DNA from: an uncultured Ruminococcus sp.
Lineage (GTDB): Bacteria; Bacillota; Clostridia; Oscillospirales; Acutalibacteraceae
DNA length: 11,534 bases
Direction: 5' to 3'
Assembly (NCBI GenBank): GCA_937892835.1
Contig: CALBHM010000300.1
Location: forward strand, 1-11,534
Below, piece by piece: positions 5,859 through 11,534 of the stretch. Within the stretch, counting starts at the first letter, position 1. Every line of letters starts with the position of its first letter. The notes under the pieces were generated by a model. The model ran no database searches and was not told the DNA's origin. It was given only the letters and a program-made list of their open reading frames with translations. The position numbers and the translations under genes were made by a program.

Positions 5859-7124
5859 ATGACAACGCAAAATATTGCGGAGGGTATCCGCTTTTGCTCG
5901 GTCAAAACCGATAAATTCAAGACCTGCCGTGTGAATATCAGCTTGGCAATGCCGCTTGACAAGAACGCTTCTGCGAGGGCGATTCTGCCGTTTATGTTCT
6001 CACGCAGATGTGCAAAATATCCCGATTTTACGTCACTTAACCGTGAGCTTGACAGCCTCTACGGTGCAGCAATTTCGGCCGGCGTTATCAAAAGGGGAGA
6101 GGCTCAGGTTCTTTCTTTCAGCCTTACAGCCATTGACGACCGCTTTGCTCTTGACGGCGACAAGGTTGCCTCGGAATGTGCAAAGCTGCTCACCGAGATG
6201 ATTTTTGACCCGCTGACCGAGGAAGAAAGCTTTCCCGAGGATATTATCGAGCAGGAGAAGAGACTTCTTATTGAGACAATCGAGAACGAGCAGAACGACA
6301 AGCGCCGTTATGCTATGCTAAGATGCGAGCAGCTCATGTTCGCCGATGAAGCTTACGGAATCAACCGTTTCGGTTCTGTGGAGGACGTTAAGGTTCTTAC
6401 TCCCGAAGCTGTTTATGCCGCATGGCGTGGTCTGCTCGAAAAGGCTACGGTTCAGATAACAATGGTTTCAAGCATGGATCCTCAGCCGATCGCAGACCTT
6501 ATTAAGGATAAGTTTTCAAAGATCGAAAGAAATCCGGTTGAGATAAATACTCAATTTGTTTCGGGACTTCCTAAGCCGGAATATGTTTGCGAAACAATGC
6601 CCCTTAAGCAGGGTAAGCTCGTTATGGGCTTCAGAACCGGCATGAGAAGCGAGGACGATATGATGCCGGCGATGAAGGTTGCGGTTGACATTTTCGGCGG
6701 CGGAACTTACTCAAAGCTTTTCTCTGTTGTTCGTGAAAAGATGAGCCTTTGCTATTATTGCTCGGCTGCACTTTTCAATTCAAAGGGAATCGTTATGGTT
6801 CAGAGCGGAATTGAAGACGCTAACGAAGAAAAGGCGAAGAACGAGATTATCAATCAATTAAGACTTACCGCCGAGGGCGAGTTCACCGATGAGGATTTTT
6901 CATCTTCAATCAAGAGCCTGACAGATTCTATTCTCGGTAATTCCGATACCCCCGAGGAGATTACAGCGTGGTATGCTTCACAGATTCTTCGCAAAGAGCT
7001 GAAAGCTCCGGAAACCTACGCCGAGGAAATCGGAAATGTTGATAAATCCGAGGTTATCAGAGCGGCAAAAACAATTATGCTCGACACAATATTTATGCTT
7101 AAATCAAGCGAGGAGGCAGAATGA
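5859..7124 (+). CDS. ymfF: M16-family peptidase-like protein YmfF (non-catalytic partner)
   Basis: A 421-residue M16B-fold protein. Where active members carry HxxEH, this one reads LPFMFSRRCAKYPDFTSLNRELDSLYGA (about residues 42-70), with no zinc motif. It therefore resembles the YmfF subunit (database name YfmF) that pairs with zinc-binding YmfH. The C-terminal half has FGGGTYSKLFSVVREKMSLCYY. Arg292 and the following tyrosines (299-300) fit the Arg/Tyr substrate-binding pair that non-zinc M16B subunits supply in trans. Current naming links the pair to 5-aminopentanol modification of EF-P; the exact proteolytic substrate is not clear to me. AAAAGGG lies 10 bases before the ATG. The gene overlaps ymfH at ATGA, with AGGAGG inside its 3' end, implying coupled synthesis of the two subunits. 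Cytoplasmic: no signal peptide. Confidence 0.9.
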   Translation: MTTQNIAEGIRFCSVKTDKFKTCRVNISLAMPLDKNASARAILPFMFSRRCAKYPDFTSLNRELDSLYGAAISAGVIKRGEAQVLSFSLTAIDDRFALDGDKVASECAKLLTEMIFDPLTEEESFPEDIIEQEKRLLIETIENEQNDKRRYAMLRCEQLMFADEAYGINRFGSVEDVKVLTPEAVYAAWRGLLEKATVQITMVSSMDPQPIADLIKDKFSKIERNPVEINTQFVSGLPKPEYVCETMPLKQGKLVMGFRTGMRSEDDMMPAMKVAVDIFGGGTYSKLFSVVREKMSLCYYCSAALFNSKGIVMVQSGIEDANEEKAKNEIINQLRLTAEGEFTDEDFSSSIKSLTDSILGNSDTPEEITAWYASQILRKELKAPETYAEEIGNVDKSEVIRAAKTIMLDTIFMLKSSEEAE

Positions 7125-8395
7125 TGAACATTAAAGAAGTCAGAAACGAGCTCCTCAACGAAAAATATTATGATATAGACCACTCGTCGGGATTGAAAAT
7201 TCTCGTTATGCCGAAAGAAAATTACGCAAGCACATATGCTATTTTTGCGACAAAATACGGCTCAATCGACACAATGATTCAGATGGATGACGGCACATTC
7301 AAGGAGATTCCCGAGGGCACGGCGCATTTCCTTGAGCACAAGCTCTTTGAGAGTGAGGATCTTGACGCATTTGAACGTTTTGCAAAGACGGGTGCTTCCG
7401 CAAATGCATACACAAGCTTTGACAGGACGGGATATCTTTTCTCATGCTCCGCAAACTTCAAAAAGAACCTTGAAATTCTTCTTGATTTTGTTCAGAATCC
7501 GTATTTCACACAGGCCACGGTCGAAAAAGAGCAGGGCATCATCGGTCAGGAAATTGATATGTACAAGGACGCTCCGGACTGGGAGGTCATGTTCAACTGC
7601 CTGAGAACGATGTATCATAATTTGCCTGTTAGAATTGATATCGCAGGTACGCAGGAGTCGATTGCTCAGATTACGGCGAAAACGCTTTACGGCTGCTATG
7701 ATAATTTCTATAATCTTCACAACATGGTGCTTGCCGTTGCAGGTAATGTTAACGTTGATGAGGTTATCGAGGTCGCCGACAAGGCACTTAAGCCTGTTGA
7801 TGGTAAAATGGCACAGCGTAAGGTTATCGACGAGCCGAAGGAGGTCCTTGACAGCTATGTTGAGGAAAAGCTCTCGGTTGCAACGCCGCAGTTTATGTTC
7901 GGATTTAAAGAGAGCCGGGACACTCCGGAACGCACGACTAAGGAAGAAATTTCAATGGAAATTCTTCTTGATATGATTTCCGGTCAATCCTCCGAACTTT
8001 ATAAGAGACTCTTTGACGCAAAGCTTATCAACAACAGCTTCGGCTTTGAATATTTCACCGGCTTTGGCTACTCATGCGTGCTCTTTGCCGGCGAAAGCAA
8101 TGACCCGAAGAGAGTTTCCGAGGAGATAGTTAAAGAAATTAAGAAGTTCAGAGAAACGGGATTTGACAAAACTGCGTTTGAGAGAACCAAGAAAAAGCTT
8201 TACGGCAGAATGATAATGGGCATGAACGACGTTGAAGGTCTTGCAAACAATATGGCTGTTTCATACTTTGCCGGCGAGGATATTTTTACCGATTTTGAGA
8301 TTTTCAAAACCGTTACTATCGACGATATAAATGACATATTCAAAAAGACGCTTGACGAAAACTACAGCGTTCTTTCCGTAATTAAACCCAACTGA
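7124..8395 (+). CDS. ymfH: M16-family zinc peptidase YmfH
   Basis: A 423-residue M16B peptidase and the catalytic partner of the preceding protein. It keeps the inverted zinc motif HFLEH (residues 68-72; His68 and His72 as ligands, Glu71 as base). The third ligand is probably Glu143 in GQEIDMYKD. The LFESEDLDAFERFAKTGASANAYTS region after the zinc motif is typical of active M16 members. Two adjacent ATG codons exist (7121 and 7124). The second is preferred because AGGAGG (7111-7116) then lies 7 bases away rather than 4; using 7121 adds one Met and overlaps the ymfF stop by 4 bp. Equal numbers of the two subunits are expected from the coupling. Like its partner it is associated by annotation with EF-P modification. 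The stop lies 14 bp before lgt, suggesting one transcript. Confidence 0.93.
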   Translation: MNIKEVRNELLNEKYYDIDHSSGLKILVMPKENYASTYAIFATKYGSIDTMIQMDDGTFKEIPEGTAHFLEHKLFESEDLDAFERFAKTGASANAYTSFDRTGYLFSCSANFKKNLEILLDFVQNPYFTQATVEKEQGIIGQEIDMYKDAPDWEVMFNCLRTMYHNLPVRIDIAGTQESIAQITAKTLYGCYDNFYNLHNMVLAVAGNVNVDEVIEVADKALKPVDGKMAQRKVIDEPKEVLDSYVEEKLSVATPQFMFGFKESRDTPERTTKEEISMEILLDMISGQSSELYKRLFDAKLINNSFGFEYFTGFGYSCVLFAGESNDPKRVSEEIVKEIKKFRETGFDKTAFERTKKKLYGRMIMGMNDVEGLANNMAVSYFAGEDIFTDFEIFKTVTIDDINDIFKKTLDENYSVLSVIKPN

Positions 8396-8409
8396 TCGGA
8401 GTTGATTCT

Positions 8410-9402
8410 ATGGACACCACAACGGTGTATTTTAACGGCATAGAGCGTGGATTCGAGGTTTCCTCGATCCTTGCTCAGTTCTCCGTTTTCGGCCATGATA
8501 TTACAATCCGCTGGTACGGAGCTATAATTGCTTTCGGATTCCTGCTTGCCGTTCTTTTCGGTGGCAGGATGGCCTATAAATGGAAAATGAGCATTGATAA
8601 AATGCTCGACGTACTTATTTATTCGACGATTTTCGGCATTATCGGTGCAAGACTTTATTATTGTATCTTTGAATGGGACAGATACAAGGACAATCTTATT
8701 GAGATTCTGTATATCTGGAACGGCGGACTTGCGATTTACGGCGGAATAATCGGCGGAATAATTGCGGCGTTCGTTGTTTGCAAGGTGCGCAAGATGAATT
8801 TCTGGAATCTTATGGATATTGCGTCCATGAGCCTTTTGATAGGACAAGGCATAGGACGCTGGGGTAATTTTGCCAACCAGGAGGCCTTTGGCACGAATAC
8901 GGACATGCCATGGGGCATGTGGAGCGAAAAAATTGCCCGTTACATAACGGAGTATTCGTATAAGCTCAACGCAAACGGAATCACAATGGACCCCGAAAAG
9001 GCGGTTCACCCGACGTTCCTTTACGAATCAATATGGTGCTTGCTCGGCTTTGTCGTGCTTTACATCATCACAAGAAAGGCGAGAAAATTCAGCGGTCAGA
9101 TTTTCCTTACCTACGGTGTATGGTACGGTGCCGAAAGAGCAGTTGTTGAGGGATTCAGAACAGACAGCCTTTATTTCGCAGGCACAACGATAAGAGTTTC
9201 TCAGGTGCTTTCGGCTGTGCTTGCAGTTGTATGCCTTGTTATTCTCATTTGTCTGCTTGTTAAGTTTAAAAAGCACCCGAAGCCTATTGACGGCATAGAT
9301 TATTTTCTTGAGGACGAGCTGAAAAAACAGGTCGAGGAAAATAAAAACAGAGAGGAAGAGAAAGAAGCGGAGGTCAGCGATGTACAAGATAATCAGCGGT
9401 AA
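8410..9402 (+). CDS. lgt: prolipoprotein diacylglyceryl transferase
   Basis: Lgt moves diacylglycerol from phosphatidylglycerol onto the lipobox cysteine of prolipoproteins at the outer face of the cytoplasmic membrane, the first step of lipoprotein maturation. This 330-residue protein has several hydrophobic membrane segments and the family signature GRWGNFANQEAFG from residue 149. The conserved WNGGLAIYGGIIGG region carries Tyr110 where E. coli Lgt has an essential His; I believe Tyr is common there in Bacillota. HPTFLYES (catalytic-domain motif) and RTDSLYF near the C end also fit. GGAG lies 8 bases before the ATG. A highly charged cytoplasmic tail (about 295-330, rich in Glu and Lys) extends past the last membrane helix; its final eight codons and stop overlap folD by 23 bp, so the tail encodes the folD ribosome binding site. 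Confidence 0.96.
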   Translation: MDTTTVYFNGIERGFEVSSILAQFSVFGHDITIRWYGAIIAFGFLLAVLFGGRMAYKWKMSIDKMLDVLIYSTIFGIIGARLYYCIFEWDRYKDNLIEILYIWNGGLAIYGGIIGGIIAAFVVCKVRKMNFWNLMDIASMSLLIGQGIGRWGNFANQEAFGTNTDMPWGMWSEKIARYITEYSYKLNANGITMDPEKAVHPTFLYESIWCLLGFVVLYIITRKARKFSGQIFLTYGVWYGAERAVVEGFRTDSLYFAGTTIRVSQVLSAVLAVVCLVILICLLVKFKKHPKPIDGIDYFLEDELKKQVEENKNREEEKEAEVSDVQDNQR

Positions 9403-10228
9403 AGAAATCTCGCTTGCGGTCAAGGAAAGAGTTGCCGCACAGGTTAGCGAAATGAAAAAGGACGGCATTGAGCCTTGCCTCGCAGTTATACTCGTCGGCG
9501 ACGATCCGGCTTCAAGAGTATATGTCAACAACAAGAAAAAGGCCTGCGAATTTTGCGGAATCCGTTCGCTTGAATATCTTCTTCCTGCCGATGCATCGCA
9601 GGAGGAGCTTAATTCGCTCGTTGAAAAGCTTAACGATGATAAGAGCGTAAACGGCATACTCTGCCAGCTTCCGCTGCCGAAGCACCTCAATGAAAAAGAG
9701 GTACTCAATCTCATCAAACCCGAAAAGGACGTTGACGCATTCCATCCCGAGAACGTGGGTCATATCATGATCGGCGATTACAGCTTTCTGCCGTGTACAC
9801 CTGCCGGAATTATGGAAATGCTCAAGTATGAAAACATCAGCCTTGACGGCAAGAACTGCGTTATAATCGGCAGGAGTAACATTGTCGGCAAGCCTATGGC
9901 GATGCTCATGCTTAAGGAGAATGCGACTGTGACGGTCTGTCATTCGCATACTAAGAATCTTAAAGAAATCGTTTCTCAGGCGGATGTTATTGTTGCCGCT
10001 GTCGGCAGGGCAAAGTTTGTTACTGCGGACATGGTAAAGGACGGCGCAATCATCATTGACGTAGGCATCAATCGCAATGATGACGGCAAGCTCTGCGGCG
10101 ATGTTGACTTTGAAGCTTGCAAGGAAAAGGCGAGCTATATTACACCTGTTCCGGGCGGAGTGGGGCCAATGACTATAGCGACGCTCATGCAAAATACAAT
10201 AACGGCAGCTAAAATTCAGAAAGGATGA
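9380..10228 (+). CDS. folD: bifunctional methylene-THF dehydrogenase / methenyl-THF cyclohydrolase
   Basis: FolD interconverts 5,10-methylene-, 5,10-methenyl- and 10-formyl-tetrahydrofolate using NADP, feeding purine, fMet and thymidylate synthesis in the cytosol. The 282-residue length is normal. Motifs in order: SRVYVNNKKKAC with Tyr48 and likely catalytic Lys52, LCQLPLPKHL, KDVDAFHPENVG, PCTPAGI, the nucleotide-binding GRSNIVGKPMA, and PVPGGVGPMT. All key positions are present. The start is fixed by GGAGG 6 bases upstream, inside the end of lgt. Overlap with lgt (23 bp) and the close downstream gene indicate one operon. Nothing unusual is seen in the protein itself. Confidence 0.97.
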   Translation: MYKIISGKEISLAVKERVAAQVSEMKKDGIEPCLAVILVGDDPASRVYVNNKKKACEFCGIRSLEYLLPADASQEELNSLVEKLNDDKSVNGILCQLPLPKHLNEKEVLNLIKPEKDVDAFHPENVGHIMIGDYSFLPCTPAGIMEMLKYENISLDGKNCVIIGRSNIVGKPMAMLMLKENATVTVCHSHTKNLKEIVSQADVIVAAVGRAKFVTADMVKDGAIIIDVGINRNDDGKLCGDVDFEACKEKASYITPVPGGVGPMTIATLMQNTITAAKIQKG

Positions 10229-10233
10229 CCAAT

Positions 10234-10473
10234 ATGAAAAACAAAAAGCTCTACAGAAGCACAAACAATAAAATGCTCAGCGGCGTATGCGCCGGTTTTG
10301 CCGATTTCATCGGAATTGACCCGACGATTGTCAGAGTTATTTATGCTCTTGTTTCTTTCTTCACGGGCGGATTCCCGGGAGTTATAATTTACATCATGCT
10401 TGCAATCATTATTCCGGAGGATAACGGAATGATTGATACCGACGCAACGAATCATGACGAGGAAGAAAAGTAA
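10234..10473 (+). CDS. PspC-domain small membrane protein
   Basis: A 79-residue protein matching the PspC domain: KKLYRSTNNKMLSGVCAGFADFIGIDPTIVR, then a hydrophobic segment containing FFTGGFPGVIIYIMLAIIIPE that forms one or two membrane helices. An acidic cytoplasmic tail ends in DEEEK. Full PspC proteins sense membrane stress in proteobacteria. In Bacillota short single-domain versions are common and their role is uncertain. ATG 10234 is preferred because AAAGGA lies 8 bases upstream and the family starts with MKKKLYRS-like sequence; in-frame ATG 10225 overlaps its own ribosome binding site. The gene begins 5 bp after the folD stop and is likely co-transcribed. Confidence 0.9.
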   Translation: MKNKKLYRSTNNKMLSGVCAGFADFIGIDPTIVRVIYALVSFFTGGFPGVIIYIMLAIIIPEDNGMIDTDATNHDEEEK

Positions 10474-10493
10474 GCTATCGGAGAGTGAACGGC

Positions 10494-11402
10494 TTGAAAC
10501 AGCTTATCATAAAATTGATTGATATTTTTGTTAAGATATGGCTCAAGATCAAGGAAACATTCTGGAGAGTAAAGGACTTCTTTTACCGAAAGATTACTAA
10601 AGCTCCGCAGGTTGCTTCCGTCGACGATACGATTGATGAAATCGTAAAAAACAAAAGGTCGATAGCTCGCTTCGGCGACGGAGAAATTAAGCTTGCGGCC
10701 GGTAAAAATATATCGTTTCAGGTTAATTCAAAAAGAATTCGAGATAAAATGCGTGAGGTTCTTTCAAGCAATGTTGACGGATTGATGATTGGCATTGCCG
10801 ATATTTTTGACAATGGCGAAAGATATGACGACGTGACAAATAAGCATTGGAAGAAGCACCTTGCACGATTCAGGGGTGTTTGGTACAAGTATCTTATAAA
10901 GGGCAAAAAATACTATAACGCTTCCATGACACGCCAATATATCGGCCTTAGACATAAGGAAGAGAGCGGCGAAATCTTTGAGCATATCAAGAAGATTTGG
11001 GATAACCGAGATGTTGTAATTATCGAGGGCGAAATGAGCCGTCTCGGTGTTGGTAACGATTTGCTTGATAATGCAAAATCCGTTAAACGTATTCTTGGTC
11101 CGTCAAGCGAAGCGTTTTCAAAGTATGATGAAATTCTTGATGAAGCAAAAAAGCTTGACAAGAATGTTCTTATTCTCCTTGCGCTCGGCCCTGCGGCAAC
11201 CTGCCTTGCATATGATTTACATAAGCTCGGCTACCAGGCGGTTGACATCGGCCATGTGGACGTTGAATACGAATGGTACAGGATGAAAGCGAAGAAGAAA
11301 TCGCCGATAAAGAACAAGATGGTTCACGAAGCACCGAGTGATGAGCTCGGTGACTGCCATGACCAAAAATACGAAAGTCAGGTCATCGCAAAAATAGTAT
11401 AA
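10494..11402 (+). CDS. GT-D fold (DUF1792 / SP_1767-type) glycosyltransferase
   Basis: A 302-residue protein resembling GT-D fold glycosyltransferases (DUF1792, SP_1767 type). These transfer sugars, for example glucose in streptococcal adhesin glycosylation, and use a D-x-E metal/nucleotide motif. Here ARFGDGEIKLA places Asp62-Gly-Glu64 at the start of the domain (about 50-300). Further conserved-looking stretches are VVIIEGEMSRLGVGNDLL, LILLALGPAATCLAYDL and QAVDIGHVDVEYEWY. The first 35 residues form a basic, amphipathic helix that may attach it to the membrane. Two starts are possible. GTG 10485 touches its only candidate ribosome binding site (GGAG, 10480-10483), leaving no room for a ribosome. 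TTG 10494 has the same GGAG 10 bases upstream and is preferred. Donor, acceptor and pathway are unknown; no other envelope-sugar genes are nearby. Confidence 0.85.
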   Translation: MKQLIIKLIDIFVKIWLKIKETFWRVKDFFYRKITKAPQVASVDDTIDEIVKNKRSIARFGDGEIKLAAGKNISFQVNSKRIRDKMREVLSSNVDGLMIGIADIFDNGERYDDVTNKHWKKHLARFRGVWYKYLIKGKKYYNASMTRQYIGLRHKEESGEIFEHIKKIWDNRDVVIIEGEMSRLGVGNDLLDNAKSVKRILGPSSEAFSKYDEILDEAKKLDKNVLILLALGPAATCLAYDLHKLGYQAVDIGHVDVEYEWYRMKAKKKSPIKNKMVHEAPSDELGDCHDQKYESQVIAKIV

Positions 11403-11420
11403 ATAATTTTTGAAAACAAT

Positions 11421-11461
11421 AAACGCTTTTTGCCTCTCAGATATTGACAAAAGGCGTTTTT
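11421..11461 (+). terminator. intrinsic terminator closing the ymfF-to-glycosyltransferase operon
   Basis: AAACGCTTTTTG (11421-11432) pairs with CAAAAGGCGTTT (11448-11459) through 12 positions with one G-T wobble, around a 15-base loop. The 3' arm runs into a total of five T residues. It starts 19 bases after the glycosyltransferase stop. Confidence 0.85.
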
Positions 11462-11471
11462 GTGTTATAAT
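11444..11471 (+). promoter_or_regulatory. consensus promoter of the tRNA-Pro gene
   Basis: Perfect TTGACA (11444-11449) and perfect TATAAT (11466-11471) are 16 bases apart, as expected for a strong stable-RNA promoter. The -35 box overlaps the loop and 3' arm of the upstream terminator. Transcription should start near 11478, about 17 bases before the mature tRNA. Confidence 0.88.
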
Positions 11472-11476
11472 ATCAA

Positions 11477-11493
11477 CGTTGCGTTTTGCAACG
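11477..11493 (+). other. hairpin in the 5' leader of the tRNA precursor
   Basis: CGTTGC and GCAACG form a perfect 6-bp stem around a GTTTT loop, ending one base before the mature tRNA 5' end. It covers essentially the whole predicted leader, so it could affect RNase P access or leader stability. A role is inferred only. Confidence 0.5.
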
Positions 11494-11494
11494 A

Positions 11495-11534
11495 CGAGGC
11501 GTAACTCAGTTTGGTAGAGTGCTTGGTTTGGGAC
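11495..11534 (+). tRNA. tRNA-Pro (anticodon UGG), 3' part beyond window
   Basis: The first 40 bases of a tRNA are visible. They comprise acceptor strand CGAGGCG, T8-A9, D stem ACTC/GAGT with loop AGTTTGGTA, anticodon stem 5' strand CTTGG, loop TTTGGGA with anticodon TGG at 11529-11531, and the first C of the 3' stem pairing with G31. A 5' C at position 1 and the TGG anticodon indicate proline. The T arm and 3' acceptor strand are outside the window. Confidence 0.93.

Noticed and set aside
8362..10264. Long minus-strand frames opposite lgt and folD (up to 250 codons)
   Set aside because: They mirror strongly conserved genes on the plus strand and show no protein-like composition; shadows of coding periodicity.
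5859..11534. EF-P-linked ymfF/ymfH near a proline tRNA as a functional polyproline-translation cluster
   Set aside because: The tRNA has its own promoter after a strong terminator and four unrelated genes intervene; proximity is most simply chance.
1..11534. Avoidance of GGATG in the host sequence
   Set aside because: By-eye counts give about seven sites in the chromosomal part, not clearly below expectation; a methylated host would not need avoidance. A genome-wide count would be required.
1..11534. CRISPR array, rRNA or additional insertion sequence
   Set aside because: No regularly spaced identical repeats, no rRNA-like sequence and no DDE transposase frame were seen on either strand.

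Overview
The window looks like chromosome of a gut-type Clostridia bacterium (Bacillota, perhaps Oscillospiraceae/Ruminococcaceae) that carries a laterally acquired, AT-rich insert on its left side. The taxonomic guess is an inference. It rests on strong AGGAGG-type ribosome binding sites, a paired M16-peptidase ymfF-ymfH locus next to lgt and folD, a TnpW/large-serine-recombinase module of the Tn4451/Tn5397 type, and moderate base composition in the housekeeping genes.

Left part (1 to about 5.7 kb): a FokI-type restriction-modification system on the minus strand, with a large serine recombinase module on the plus strand beside it. The methyltransferase (1375-3324) has two adenine-methyltransferase halves, the architecture of M.FokI. 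The endonuclease follows it 13 bp downstream and runs off the left edge of the window. Its recognition domain is complete, but the nuclease domain stops just before the catalytic residues would appear. A near-consensus sigma-A promoter drives methyltransferase then endonuclease. Two GGATG sites, the sequence FokI recognises, lie between that promoter and the methyltransferase start. A non-coding, repeat-rich 430-bp stretch separates this operon from a small TnpW-family gene and a large serine recombinase, which overlap and are co-translated. I infer that restriction-modification genes and recombinase belong to one integrative element whose right end lies between the recombinase stop (5682) and the start of the chromosomal operon.

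Right part (5.8-11.4 kb): a tight co-directional operon. It holds ymfF and ymfH (catalytically dead and zinc-binding partners of an M16 peptidase pair linked by annotation to EF-P modification), lgt (lipoprotein diacylglyceryl transferase), folD (one-carbon metabolism), a small PspC-domain membrane protein and a GT-D-fold glycosyltransferase with a probable TTG start. Genes overlap by 1-23 bp or are separated by short gaps, so translational coupling is likely. An intrinsic terminator closes the operon; its 3' arm contains the -35 box of a consensus promoter for a proline tRNA (anticodon UGG) that is cut by the right edge.

The most interesting parts are the FokI-like system on a mobile element, its possible self-targeting control region, and the repeat-built leader with two hairpins that differ by a compensatory base change.
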